DNA of 64,000 nucleotides from DATJGR01 sp963812255 (GTDB taxonomy: Bacteria > Pseudomonadota > Gammaproteobacteria > Pseudomonadales > Azotimanducaceae). The DNA lies in assembly GCA_963812255.1 (NCBI GenBank), contig CAWEUM010000002.1:1-64000 (forward strand), read 5' to 3'. Below are positions 7,016-16,829 of the stretch, in pieces (position 1 is the stretch's first letter; each line of letters begins with the position of its first letter). The notes beneath the pieces are model-generated. The model did not search any database. It was not told the DNA's origin and saw only the letters and a program-made list of their open reading frames with translations. The position numbers and the translations under genes are program-made.

Positions 7016-9829
7016 TCACCGCACGTTTGCGTGTTCGGCCACGACGGTGTGATGCCACAGCGCTTCGCGCGATACTCGGCCCGAGTCGCGAAGGGCTGGT
7101 TTATGCTTTCTATCCTCCGACGACGCGTGAGATCCGCCCAGACGTTCGACGAGCTGCTCTGCTTCCTGCGTCGACGGCCGGTTGGCACCGATGCCGTTGC
7201 GCAGCGACTCGGTGGCGCGTAGCGCATCGGCGCCCGCGGCAGCAGCTTCGCCAGCGGCGAGTTCTGCTTCTGCCAATGCGAGGCGCGCGGCACCGACGGT
7301 CGCACTCTGCCGCGGGTCCACCACATCGGCCTCGAGCAGTTCGACTGCAGCACTCGCATCTTCGATTGCCTCGGCGGGCCGTCCAGCACTGGTTCGGATT
7401 CGGGCGCGCAGCGTCAACGGGACCGCGGGCCAGGATCCATAGGCACTGCCGGGGTAGCCGAGGCGCTTCAGCGACGCATTTGCAGCCGCTTCGGCGGCAT
7501 CGAGCCGACCGTTGCCAAAATGGATCTCCGCCTGGCATTCGTAACCGAGCGACGTCAGCTCGGTGATTTTCGAGGTTTCAAGTTCCGGCAAGACTGCGTC
7601 GAGAGCGGCTTGCGCGTCGTTGCGGCGACCGGCACGGAGCAGCGCCTGCGCTCGATCGAGCTCGCCGCCGCGAGCGTAGGCGATCTGGCCGCTGGAACGC
7701 GCCAATGCGATGCCCGCTTCGATCCGAGAGAGCGCTTCCTCGTGGCGACCCACGAGGCTCAGTGCACGCCCGTAGCGGAGCCCGACGACTGGATTCAGCT
7801 GGAGCACGTCGCTGTCTTGGAATGCCTTCTCGAACAGATAGACCGCCCTTCGGACCTCCCCCTGGGCCTGCCAATCGTAGGCGAACGCGATTGGAGCCTG
7901 CCTGCCTTGCACCGTGTGCTCCCGATGATGCTTCGCGATATTGGCTAACTCCGCGAGATGGTAGCGGTGCGCTGCGAGATTGCGACCGGCCGCGTGGTTG
8001 AACGTATACAGCCAGCTGAAGATCGCGCCGTAGACGTTGCCATGGGTTTCATCGCTGCGCTCGAGCACAGCCTTGGCACGCTCGAGATACTCGATGGCCT
8101 GGCCGAGATTTTCTCGCGCGAGGATGGCTTCTTGCCGCAGGCAGTTCGCCTCGGTCACAGGTTCGATGCCGGTGGTGTTCGCGAGCAGCGCGCGTGCTTC
8201 GGTCATTCGCTCGACCGCGCGGCCGCGTCTACCGGCGGCGACCTCCGTTTCTACGGTGTTGCACAGCACGCCGAGCAGCGTGCGTGGATCGTGGATCTTG
8301 CGCGCGATCGATTCGGCTTCGAGCAGCGCCGCGTACTCCTTGTCTGTCCGGCCGAGATCCATGTATCGGCCGGACAGCAGGAGCAGGATGGAAATGGAGA
8401 AACTCGGGTCGTCGGCGTAGCGCATCCGGATCGCGTCCATGCCGCGATCGATCAGCTCAACCGGCGTCAGACCACGCGCGTCGGATGCATCTTGGGAAAG
8501 CAGCGACGTCACGAAGTCGTTCGACGCTTCGGCAATCTGCAGCTGATACTGCGCCCGGTCGCGCTGGCGCTGGGTTTCGATGCTCTGCAGCGTGGTGACG
8601 ATTGTGGCTGTCACCAGTGCGAGCGTGGTCAGCGCGCCCGCTGCGACGGTCCTACGGTGGCGCCGGACGAACTTCCGCGCGCGATAGGTCAATGTATCGA
8701 CGTGCGCCGTTACAGGCTCGTTGGCGAGGAAGCGACGCAGATCGTCGGCGAAGGCGCCGACTGCGGAGTAGCGCTCGCGGGCGTCGGAGTGGAGCGCCTT
8801 CGCGAGGATGTTGTCGAGATCGCCTTCGAGTCGGCGTCGAAACGACGTGCGATCGGCAGCGAGATGGCTTGACGCGAGCGGCGGCTCGATCTCGGTGTTG
8901 CCCGCGGCGAATGATTGCTTCTCGGCGCGCGAAAGCGGCCGCACGCCGGCCAGCAGTTCGTAGAGAAGCACGCCGAGCGAATAGACGTCGGTGACGGTGG
9001 TGACCTCATCACCGCGGATCTGTTCCGGTGCCGCGTATTCGGGTGTTAAAGCCTGCCTCCCGTCGCGGGTGAGCGGTTCCTCACCGGGATCGGTCTCGCC
9101 GATCAGCTTCGCGATTCCGAAATCGATCAGCTTCACGACGCCGTCACGACGCACGACGACGTTCGACGGTTTGATGTCGCGGTGAACGATCAGCTTGCGA
9201 TGGGCTTCTGCGACCGCAGCCAACACGTCGAGGAACAGCCGCACCCGCGCGTCGACATCGAGTCCAGCGCCGTCGCAGTATGTGTCGATCTGTTGTCCGT
9301 CGACGTATTCGAGGACCAGATAGGGTTGGGCATCATGCGTAACACCGGCGTCGATCAGGTGTGCGATGTTGGCATGGGTCAGTTGCGCCAACAGACGTCC
9401 TTCGCGGCGGAAGCGGGCGCCACCTTTGTCACCCAATACGGCGGAACTCAGGAATTTCAGCGCAACGTTCGCCTCGAATCGTCCGTCGCTACGGCGCGCG
9501 AGCCAGACGCTACCCATGCCACCCTCGCCGAGCGGGCTGAGCAACGTATAGTCGCCGATCACCTCACCGACCCTGCCATTGAATGGCAGCGCGGGACCAT
9601 CGGCGAGGAAACTCTGCGCGTCGACGAGCGCTTGTTCGGCCAACAGCGATTCGATCGCGGCGGCATGCTCGGGATGTCGTGCAGCAAGCTCGCCAGTCCA
9701 GGCCGAACGATCGGCGACATTGAGTGCCAGGGCTTCGTCGAGGAGCGGGCTGATCGCGGCCCAATCGGCAGAGGTGAGCTGGGAGACTACTCCCGGATTT
9801 TCATTTTCGGTCGCGTCCATATCGCACAT
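7016..9829 (-). CDS. Transmembrane serine/threonine protein kinase with TPR-like C-terminus
   Basis: 937 residues, ATG at 9829. Residues 90-365 form a Hanks-type kinase: glycine loop GEGGMGSV (101-108), ATP lysine K125 in VALKFL, catalytic HRDIKPSN (216-223), DFG (236-238) and APEQ (267-270). One membrane segment lies at about 393-413 (TVAAGALTTLALVTATIV), preceded by RRHRR, so the kinase is cytoplasmic. The remaining ~520 residues are Ala/Leu-rich helical repeats resembling TPRs, probably periplasmic. It follows the sigma factor gene by 39 bases on the same strand. This sigma/TPR-kinase pairing is common in Xanthomonadales-like bacteria, so the kinase probably tunes or is expressed with that sigma factor. 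Confidence 0.93.
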   Translation of the reverse strand: MCDMDATENENPGVVSQLTSADWAAISPLLDEALALNVADRSAWTGELAARHPEHAAAIESLLAEQALVDAQSFLADGPALPFNGRVGEVIGDYTLLSPLGEGGMGSVWLARRSDGRFEANVALKFLSSAVLGDKGGARFRREGRLLAQLTHANIAHLIDAGVTHDAQPYLVLEYVDGQQIDTYCDGAGLDVDARVRLFLDVLAAVAEAHRKLIVHRDIKPSNVVVRRDGVVKLIDFGIAKLIGETDPGEEPLTRDGRQALTPEYAAPEQIRGDEVTTVTDVYSLGVLLYELLAGVRPLSRAEKQSFAAGNTEIEPPLASSHLAADRTSFRRRLEGDLDNILAKALHSDARERYSAVGAFADDLRRFLANEPVTAHVDTLTYRARKFVRRHRRTVAAGALTTLALVTATIVTTLQSIETQRQRDRAQYQLQIAEASNDFVTSLLSQDASDARGLTPVELIDRGMDAIRMRYADDPSFSISILLLLSGRYMDLGRTDKEYAALLEAESIARKIHDPRTLLGVLCNTVETEVAAGRRGRAVERMTEARALLANTTGIEPVTEANCLRQEAILARENLGQAIEYLERAKAVLERSDETHGNVYGAIFSWLYTFNHAAGRNLAAHRYHLAELANIAKHHREHTVQGRQAPIAFAYDWQAQGEVRRAVYLFEKAFQDSDVLQLNPVVGLRYGRALSLVGRHEEALSRIEAGIALARSSGQIAYARGGELDRAQALLRAGRRNDAQAALDAVLPELETSKITELTSLGYECQAEIHFGNGRLDAAEAAANASLKRLGYPGSAYGSWPAVPLTLRARIRTSAGRPAEAIEDASAAVELLEADVVDPRQSATVGAARLALAEAELAAGEAAAAGADALRATESLRNGIGANRPSTQEAEQLVERLGGSHASSEDRKHKPALRDSGRVSREALWHHTVVAEHANVR

Positions 9830-9868
9830 AACCGTAATTGGTCGGCCGAAGCTGGCACGCGTTCGCGG

Positions 9869-10429
9869 TCATTCACGCAGGAAGCGGTGCAGCACGATGC
9901 GGGCCTTCTCCCAGTCGCGCATGATGGTGCGTTCCGACACGCCGCGAAGAGCAGCGATCTCGGTGACTGAATAGCCACAGAAATATTTCAGATCCACCAG
10001 CTGCGCGAGATCGGCATCCAGCGCAGCGAGTTGGTCGATCGCGTCGCTCAGACGCTCGAGATCGCCGGCATCGGACGGTGTGGCGCCGATGTCGGTGGGC
10101 AGTTCCGTGAATTCGAAGCCGTTGCCACGCTTGCGGGCGCGTTTGCGGCGGGCGTAGTCGATCACCAGCCCGCGCATTGCGCGCGACGCATACGCCAGGA
10201 AGCGCGCACGGTCGGGAAACTCGAGACCTTCCCGCTTCGACAGCTTCAGGTACGTCTCGTGCAGCAGCGTGTTGGCACCAAGCGTCAGGCCACCGCCGCT
10301 TTGCCGCAGTTCATGCTGTGCGACGCGCTTGAGCTGAGCATACAGCTCGGCAAAAAGCACTCCCCGCGATGCCGGCGCACCGCTCTCAGCCGTCCTGATC
10401 AGCGGTCCGACCGATGGTTCGCTGAACAT
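9869..10429 (-). CDS. ECF-type sigma factor (TIGR02999-like)
   Basis: 186 residues starting MFSEPSVGPLIRTAESG at 10429. The open frame extends 1.7 kb further upstream, but only as an antisense shadow of the cytochrome gene. Region 2 is ELYAQLKRVAQHELRQSGGG, LLHETYLKL and FLAYASRAMRGLVIDYARRK, typical of this group. Region 4 has LVDLKYFCGYSVTEIAALRG followed by VSERTIMRDWEKAR, the -35-binding helix-turn-helix. No anti-sigma factor is adjacent; instead a Ser/Thr kinase follows. It diverges from the diheme protein gene across a 165-base gap, which may be its target promoter. Confidence 0.92.
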   Translation of the reverse strand: MFSEPSVGPLIRTAESGAPASRGVLFAELYAQLKRVAQHELRQSGGGLTLGANTLLHETYLKLSKREGLEFPDRARFLAYASRAMRGLVIDYARRKRARKRGNGFEFTELPTDIGATPSDAGDLERLSDAIDQLAALDADLAQLVDLKYFCGYSVTEIAALRGVSERTIMRDWEKARIVLHRFLRE

Positions 10430-10594
10430 CGCAAGGCACCAAAAAAGGAGCGCTCGGAAGCATGCCCGACGCGACTCATCGCTGCAAATGCGCTGGTTGT
10501 AACGAATCGTCCAATCGATGGGTGGCAGGAAATGGGCATCGTTTGCGGTTTCTCTGTTATGGGCGCCAGTTCGGCGGCGCGCGGAGGAGGGCGG

Positions 10595-12175
10595 ATGAAC
10601 CGATGGTTGTTTCGATTGGTGGCGGTAGTGGTGAGTGTGTTGGCGGCGCCGTTTGGGTGGGCCGAACTCACCGATCTGACGCAAACACCGAATGCCGTGA
10701 ATGAAGGTATCGTGAAATCGCTCGACGAGCAGATAGGTGCGGGGCGCGGGGACGCGACACTCCCCGGATCCTCGCTGTACATCATCGCCCGCGACCCATT
10801 CCGGGCCATCAAACGCGGCCGTCAACTGTTTCAGCGCAAGTTCACCGTGGCGCAGGGTTTCGGTCCGCGCCTCGAAGACGGCATCGGCGGTGACATCCGC
10901 GCGACGCCGGCACTCGGTGCGGGTCTTGCAGATAGCTGTTCCGCCTGTCATGGCCGACCGCGTGGGGCTGCGGGATTCGGTGGCGATGTCTTCACCCGTC
11001 CGGATAGCCGTGATGCGCCGCATCTGTTCGGGCTCGGACTGCAGGAAATGTTGGCGGACGAGATGACCGCCGACCTTCGCGCGCAGCGGGCGCAGGCGCT
11101 GTCGCAGGCGGCGGGCCTGGGTCGTGCGGTTACGGTGCTGCTTACCAGCAAGGGGATCGGTTTCGGCCGTCTCGTCGCGAAGCCCAACGGCACATTGAAT
11201 ACCAGCGGCGTACAGGGCGTCGAAGCGGATCTGCGAATTAGACCGTACTTTGCGCAGGGTGGTGCGTTCAGCATGCGCCAGTTCATCGTCGGCGCGCTCA
11301 GCGACGAAATGGGCTTGCAGGCGCCGGATCCTGACTTGGCCGTCGCTGCTGCCGGCGGGAGGGTCGTGACGCCAAGCGGGCTCGTGATCGACGGTGCGCT
11401 CGACAAAGTGCAGGCGCCGGCGGCGACCGATCCCGGTGCCGATCCAGACGGCGACGGTGTCACCAATGAGGTGGATGTCGCGCTGGTCGACTACCTGGAG
11501 TTCTATCTGCTGAATTACTTCAAACCGGCCACGTATGAAAGGACGGCGGTCACCGAAGTGGGTCGACGCCTCATGTCGAAGTTCGGCTGTACGAGTTGTC
11601 ACCAGCCCTCGCTCGTCATCGAAGCCGACCGTCGCGTTGCTGATGTCGCCACTGCGTACGACCCGCAGCGGGGCATCTTCAACGGTCTGTTCGCCACGGC
11701 CATCCCGCTCTTTCATGAGACAACCGACGACCCCGCGCTGCCGCCGTTGCGCAAACCGAATCACGGACGCTTCGTGGTGGAAAATTTCTACGCCGACCTG
11801 AAGCGTCACGATCTCGGTGCGAAATTCTGGGAGCGTAACTTCGACGGAACGTTGCAACGAGAGTTCATGACGGAACCGCTGTGGGGCGTCGGCACGACAG
11901 CACCCTATGGGCACGACGGACGCAGTATCAATCTGCACGAAGTCATTTTGCGTCATGGTGGCGAGGCGCAACGCTCGCGAGATCTCTACGCCGCTGCGCC
12001 GGCCGCAATGCAGGTCGCGCTGCGCGCCTTCCTGGAATCGTTGGTACTGTTCCCTCCCGATGACACCGCGTCGAACCTCAACCCGGGCGACCCCGGGGCG
12101 CCGAATTTCCCGCAGAAGGGGCACGGCAGTATCCGGTTACCAGCGCTGTTCCTCGATCCCGGTGAGCTGGAATGA
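10595..12175 (+). CDS. Diheme cytochrome-type oxidoreductase (DUF1111, DHOR)
   Basis: 526 residues. ATG at 10595 follows GGAGGAGGGCGG; the long upstream extension is antisense to the sigma gene. A signal peptide (MNRWLFRLVAVVVSVLAAPF, cut near GWA) exports it. Two c-type heme sites are seen: CSACH near residue 118 and CTSCH near residue 332. Further DHOR motifs are GRPRGAAGFGGDVFTRPDSR and PLWGVGTTAPYGHDGRS near residue 430, with the distal His-rich region NLHEVILRHGGEA. The family contains putative peroxidases/thiol oxidoreductases in the periplasm; the substrate is unknown. Its divergent neighbour is a sigma factor. Confidence 0.9.
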   Translation: MNRWLFRLVAVVVSVLAAPFGWAELTDLTQTPNAVNEGIVKSLDEQIGAGRGDATLPGSSLYIIARDPFRAIKRGRQLFQRKFTVAQGFGPRLEDGIGGDIRATPALGAGLADSCSACHGRPRGAAGFGGDVFTRPDSRDAPHLFGLGLQEMLADEMTADLRAQRAQALSQAAGLGRAVTVLLTSKGIGFGRLVAKPNGTLNTSGVQGVEADLRIRPYFAQGGAFSMRQFIVGALSDEMGLQAPDPDLAVAAAGGRVVTPSGLVIDGALDKVQAPAATDPGADPDGDGVTNEVDVALVDYLEFYLLNYFKPATYERTAVTEVGRRLMSKFGCTSCHQPSLVIEADRRVADVATAYDPQRGIFNGLFATAIPLFHETTDDPALPPLRKPNHGRFVVENFYADLKRHDLGAKFWERNFDGTLQREFMTEPLWGVGTTAPYGHDGRSINLHEVILRHGGEAQRSRDLYAAAPAAMQVALRAFLESLVLFPPDDTASNLNPGDPGAPNFPQKGHGSIRLPALFLDPGELE

Positions 12176-12640
12176 GCCGCTGACGCGGCACGCGTCGAAC
12201 AGCGTGCAGCGCGTGTTGGCGGTGCAGCTGCCGATCAGCAGCGGTCGCTTGTTGAATGTGACTGTCCGCGCGTCGCCGCGCTGCTCCAGATCGCTGTTTC
12301 GGACAAGCCGATCTCCGTTGGTTCGGCAGTGCATAAGTGCGCCTCGTTGAAACAGCTGTGGCGGTTCGACGGACGTACCGGACAGCATCGCGTGCGCCTG
12401 GCCGCGGTGGTCGATCTGGTGCTGGGCTGGGAACAGGTGCGCGATCTACATGCAGCCGTTCTCAATCGTCGGCGCTTACGGGTACATCTGTGGGTATCAG
12501 TTCTTGGCGCGATCATTGCTGATCTCGCCAATCAATAGCTTGGAGAGGCGCCTTGACCTCTAGAATATAAGTAATTTATATCAATACCTTATGTGTATAA
12601 TCTCATACAGCATGTAAAGTGTGCGGCTGAATCCGACCAT
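12176..12640. other. Intergenic region with AT-rich end, no secure gene
   Basis: About 465 bases between the DUF1111 gene and the end of the carboxylase gene. Short frames exist on both strands (plus 12329-12538, minus 12137-12388 and 12235-12531), but none has a recognisable fold or clear ribosome site. From about 12555 to 12615 the sequence is strikingly AT-rich, with ATATAA/TTATAT dyad character and a GTATAATCT -10-like stretch near 12595. No gene is positioned to use it on the plus strand. Confidence 0.35.
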
Positions 12641-15600
12641 CTACCACGCATCCACCGACGGGCGCTTCTTACCCACACGGTTCATCTTCGTTCTGACCGA
12701 CTTCAACAGATTCGCCACCCAACGTCGCGAATCGGCCGGATCGATGGTGTCGTCCACGCTGAACAGCGAAGCGTAGTTCAGCGCTTTGCCGCGCTGGTAC
12801 GCGGCGGTCACCATTTCGTCGAAGCGCTCTTTGCGTACCTTTGGATCTTCGATTGCCGCGAGTTCGTTTCGATAGCCGAGCTTCACGCTGCCTTCGAGCC
12901 CCATGCCCCCGAACTCACCCGTTGGCCACGCGACCGTGAAGAATGGTGTTTTGTAGGAGCCCCCCGCCATTGCAATCGCACCGAGGCCGTACGCTTTGCG
13001 CAGAATGATCGTAAAGAACGGTACCGAGAGGTTGGCGCCGACGATGAACATGCGACTCGAGTGGCGAACCAGCGCGGTCTTTTCGATCTCCGGCCCGACC
13101 ATGATACCGGGCGTATCGCAGAGGTAGAGCAGTGGAATATCGAACGCGTCGCATAGCTGCATGAACCGCGCGGCTTTGTCGGCGGCGTCGGAGTCGATCG
13201 CACCGCCGAGATGCGATGGGTTGTTCGCGATCACGCCCAACGGCATGCCTTCGATGCGAATGAAGTAGGTGATCGAACCGAGCCCAAAGCCCTTGCGAAT
13301 TTCCAATGCCGAGCCGACGTCCGCCAACGTTTCGATGACCGACTTCACGTTGTAAGCGCGCAGCCGGTTCTCCGGAACGATCCTGCGCATCAAGCGTTGA
13401 TCGGGTGAATCCCAGGCTTTGGTCGCGCCCTGAAAATAGGACAGGTACTGCTTGGCGACTTCAACCGCGTGGGTTTCGTCCTTGACTGCGATGTCGACGA
13501 CGCCACTCGGAACCTGGATCGACATCGGCCCGATCTCTTCCGGCGCAAACACGCCGAGACCGCCGCCTTCGATCATCGCCGGCCCCCCCATGCCGATGTT
13601 GGCGTGTTCGGTCGCGATGATTACATCGCAACACCCGAGTAGCGAGGCATTGCCGGCGAAGCAACGGCCGGTCGTGATGCCGATCATCGGCACGAGCCCG
13701 CTGAGTTGCGCAAACCGCGCAAAAGTCGTCGTGCTCTCGCCGCCGATTCCGTCCGTGTCGCCGGGACGTCCTCCGCCGCCTTCGGCAAACAGCACCATCG
13801 GCATCTGGCCGCGTTCCGCGACGCCGATCATCCGATCGGTTTTGCGGTGATTCTGGCCACCCTGGGTACCGGCGAACACCGTGTAGTCATAGGACATCAC
13901 CACACAGCGGCAATCGGGATCTCCGAACAAGCCTCCGTTGATTGAACCAACGCCGGTAATCATGCCGTCGGCCGGACTCTTCTCGATGAGTTCGTCGAGT
14001 GATCGCCGGCGCCGTTGTGCTGCGAGCACGAGTTGTCCGTACTCGACGAACGTGCCGTCGTCGCACAGGTGTTCGATGTTTTCCCGCGCGGTGCGCTGGC
14101 CCTTCGAATGGCGACGATCGACGGCGTCGGGTCTGTTCTCGTCCAGCGTGGTCTGGCGTCGTTCGGCCACTTCCTTCAGGTCCGGCCGGATCTCGTCGAG
14201 GTCGACGTCATTTCGAGAAGCTCGAGCGGTTTTCGAGATGGCCATGGCCTCAATGGCCAGTAGCGGATGTTTCTCGTAGAGGGTGTCACCGATCTCGACA
14301 TTGATCTTTGAAACGACGCCGCTGACCGTGGCCGCGATCTCATGTTCCATCTTCATCGAATCCATGATCAGCAACGTCATGCCCTCGGGGACCTCCTGTC
14401 CCTCTTCGACGTTGATCGCGATCACGGTGCCCTGCATCGGTGACAGGATCCACGAGTCATCCAGTCGCTCGTTCGCGATTGGGACCGGGCTCGTCTTTGC
14501 CTGCCCATAGGACAGAATCGCGAGGGGATCGTTGCCATCGATACGGGCGCCCGCCTGGCGTGCTCCTGTCGAAGTCGATGGGGCGGCGTGAACAAAGTGT
14601 TGGGGATGTCGGAACTCCGAAGTCAGCTTTTCGATGTTCTCGTCGATGAATCGGGTGTGGAACTCAGCTTGCTTGATGCCATCGAGTACCAGGAGGTTCT
14701 GTAGAACACCGATGTTGGTCTGGATCCCAACGATCTGAAATTCGCACAGCGATCGATAGGCCGCGGCAACGGTGTCCGCAAAGCGATCGCTACGCGTGTG
14801 AATGATCAGCTTCGCGAGTAGCGAATCGAACCTGGGGTTGGTGCGATAGCCAGCGTATGCGTATGTGTCGAGTCGAACGTCAGGCCCGGAGGGCGGGCTG
14901 AATATGCCGATGGTTCCGCCACTCGGTTTGACGAAGCCACTCTTCAACATGGTTTCCATATTGATGCGCAGTTGGATGGCGCAACCCCTCGGCACCGGTT
15001 GAGATGCGACGATATCTTTCAGTTTCGCACCCGAAGCGATGCGCAGCTGTGCCTCGACCAGATCCACGTCCATGATCGCTTCGGTAATCGTGTGTTCGAC
15101 CTGCAGACGGGCATTGGCCTCAATGAATGCGAAGGTCTCATGCGCTGCATCGACCAGAAACTCGATCGTACCGGCACCGCAATAGCCTGCAGCCCTGGCC
15201 AACACCACTGCGGCTTCGTGCAGTTGTGTAAGCAGCGCGGGGTCGAGTGCCGGTGCCGGCGCGATCTCGACGATCTTCTGGTGACGGCGCTGGATCGAAC
15301 AGTCGCGCTCGCCCAGATGCATCGTGTTGCCGGCCTTGTCGGCAAGGATCTGAACTTCGATGTGACGCGCTCTCGGCATGAACTGCTCAACATACAGCGC
15401 GTCGTTGCCAAACGCGGATTTCGCTTCGTGCGCGCAGCGCTCGAACGCATCCGCAAGAGCCGATATCGACTCGACGATGCGAACGCCACGGCCACCGCCG
15501 CCGGCGATGGCTTTGATGATCATCTGCTCGCCCGGATCGAGGTCGTCCAGAAACGCCGCTGCTTCCGCCAATGAGGTGCCACTCATCGTACCTTTCAGGA

Positions 15601-15985
15601 CCGGGACACCGGCATCGATCGCCAGTTGCCGCGCGGCTCCTTTGTCGCCGAAGCGTGCCAGGGTCGCAGGCGTTGGGCCGACGAATGAGATGCTCGCGTC
15701 CTCGCACGCCGCAGCGAAATGCTCGTTTTCGGAGAGGAATCCGTACCCGGGATGGATGGCATCGCAACCTGCAGTCCGCGCCGCGCTGATCAGGTGTTCG
15801 ATGTCGAGATAGGCCATCGCGCCTTCGGCAGGCAGCTCGATTGCCTCGTCGGCCCGGTAGACATGCAGTGAATCCTTGTCGTCGTGCGAATACACCGCGA
15901 CTGTCGCAATACCGAGGTTGGCAGCCGTGCGCATAATGCGAATTGCAATCTCGCCACGGTTGGCGATGAGTAGCTTTCTGAACAT
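12641..15985 (-). CDS. Single-chain biotin-dependent acyl-CoA carboxylase (BC-BCCP-CT fusion)
   Basis: 1114 residues from ATG 15985 (MFRKLLIANRGEIAIRIMRT, the classic biotin-carboxylase start; the frame upstream of it is unlike the family). Domains: biotin carboxylase about 1-450, with the ATP-grasp loop IAGGGGRGVRIV, ERDCSIQRRHQK and EANARLQVEHTITE; biotinyl domain about 510-585, with biotin lysine near 545 in MDSMKMEH; carboxyltransferase about 610-1114, with GGGGRPGDTDG, MGGPAMIEGGGLG and LCDTPGIMVGPE. Such fused enzymes carboxylate acetyl-, propionyl- or longer acyl-CoAs; the substrate cannot be fixed from sequence alone. It is monocistronic. Confidence 0.93.
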   Translation of the reverse strand: MFRKLLIANRGEIAIRIMRTAANLGIATVAVYSHDDKDSLHVYRADEAIELPAEGAMAYLDIEHLISAARTAGCDAIHPGYGFLSENEHFAAACEDASISFVGPTPATLARFGDKGAARQLAIDAGVPVLKGTMSGTSLAEAAAFLDDLDPGEQMIIKAIAGGGGRGVRIVESISALADAFERCAHEAKSAFGNDALYVEQFMPRARHIEVQILADKAGNTMHLGERDCSIQRRHQKIVEIAPAPALDPALLTQLHEAAVVLARAAGYCGAGTIEFLVDAAHETFAFIEANARLQVEHTITEAIMDVDLVEAQLRIASGAKLKDIVASQPVPRGCAIQLRINMETMLKSGFVKPSGGTIGIFSPPSGPDVRLDTYAYAGYRTNPRFDSLLAKLIIHTRSDRFADTVAAAYRSLCEFQIVGIQTNIGVLQNLLVLDGIKQAEFHTRFIDENIEKLTSEFRHPQHFVHAAPSTSTGARQAGARIDGNDPLAILSYGQAKTSPVPIANERLDDSWILSPMQGTVIAINVEEGQEVPEGMTLLIMDSMKMEHEIAATVSGVVSKINVEIGDTLYEKHPLLAIEAMAISKTARASRNDVDLDEIRPDLKEVAERRQTTLDENRPDAVDRRHSKGQRTARENIEHLCDDGTFVEYGQLVLAAQRRRRSLDELIEKSPADGMITGVGSINGGLFGDPDCRCVVMSYDYTVFAGTQGGQNHRKTDRMIGVAERGQMPMVLFAEGGGGRPGDTDGIGGESTTTFARFAQLSGLVPMIGITTGRCFAGNASLLGCCDVIIATEHANIGMGGPAMIEGGGLGVFAPEEIGPMSIQVPSGVVDIAVKDETHAVEVAKQYLSYFQGATKAWDSPDQRLMRRIVPENRLRAYNVKSVIETLADVGSALEIRKGFGLGSITYFIRIEGMPLGVIANNPSHLGGAIDSDAADKAARFMQLCDAFDIPLLYLCDTPGIMVGPEIEKTALVRHSSRMFIVGANLSVPFFTIILRKAYGLGAIAMAGGSYKTPFFTVAWPTGEFGGMGLEGSVKLGYRNELAAIEDPKVRKERFDEMVTAAYQRGKALNYASLFSVDDTIDPADSRRWVANLLKSVRTKMNRVGKKRPSVDAW

Positions 15986-16247
15986 GCGGGTCCCGTCTAA
16001 AGACAGCGGTGATCGTTTCAGACTATGCCGATTTCTCGATTGGCTGTCTCCTTGCGGTATGGATGCAAACTTGTGCTGCCTCATTTCCGACGCGGTCGTG
16101 TGCGCGCAGGACTGATGTTTGCATGGATGGTCCTGAATACGCATTGAAGGAGCAACGCGATGAAACTCGTCAGGACGAATCCCACCACGGTGAGACAGTC
16201 GCCGAATACGCGCAACACCAGCCGCGCGAGATAGGATGGGATTTTGA

Positions 16248-16800
16248 GTGCCACAAACGACGCCTATTCAAGACTGGCGCGAGACGTCGTTCGCGCGCCG
16301 AAGCAATCTGATGAGCGCCTTGTCCGACGTATTATGTGAGCGCAAAACCGAGCTGGCGTTGTTGATAGCGCGCGAGATAGGCAAGCCGCGCGATCGCTGC
16401 GCAGGCCGGCAACGTGATCAAGAAGCCGTGCTCGAACTCGGCGGCAGCGATCCGTATGTGATTGTCGGAGACGCCGATGTCGACGCCGCAGCACAAGCGT
16501 GCGTACATAGCAGGTTGATCAACACGGGTCAGCGTTGCATCGCGGCCAAACGCTTCGTCGCGGTGTCGAGGGTGCTCGACCAATTCACCGATGCATTCGT
16601 CGAACGAAGCGAATCGGCGATCCGATCGCAGGAGACGTCGATCTCGGCCCGATGGCGCGGGTCGATCTGCGCGATGAATTGCACGATCAGGTACAGCGCA
16701 GCGTCGCTGCGGGCGCCCGCTGCATATTCGGCGGCGGGCCGCCGACGGGAGCCGGCGCTTCGGCATTCGCGAATTCGTCAATACGAAGACAGTGTATGTC
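16248..16800 (+). pseudogene. Aldehyde dehydrogenase with internal deletion and frameshift
   Basis: From GTG 16248 the frame gives QDWRETSFARRSNLMSALSD and LALLIAREIGKP, the N-terminus of a succinate-semialdehyde-type dehydrogenase. About 40 bases later it jumps to EAVLELGGSDPYVIVGDADV, normally over 100 residues further on. It continues through INTGQRCIAAKRFVAV, including the catalytic Cys region. At about 16600 the frame shifts and continues as GDVDLGPMARVDLRDELHDQ and AAGARCIFGGG. The conserved C-terminal third is absent. Most of the NAD-binding domain is deleted, so it is dead. Confidence 0.85.
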
Positions 16801-16829
16801 GTGTAACGGCGAAGCGACGACGGCCATCG

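Noticed and set aside
10430..12124. Very long minus-strand open frame extending the sigma factor by about 565 residues
   Set aside because: It is antisense to the DUF1111 gene, Arg/His-rich and unlike any protein; sigma factors of this group start at the chosen Met.
12329..12538. 69-codon plus-strand frame (VRLAAVVDLVLGWEQVRDL)
   Set aside because: No ribosome site, no recognisable fold, and equally long frames exist on the other strand.
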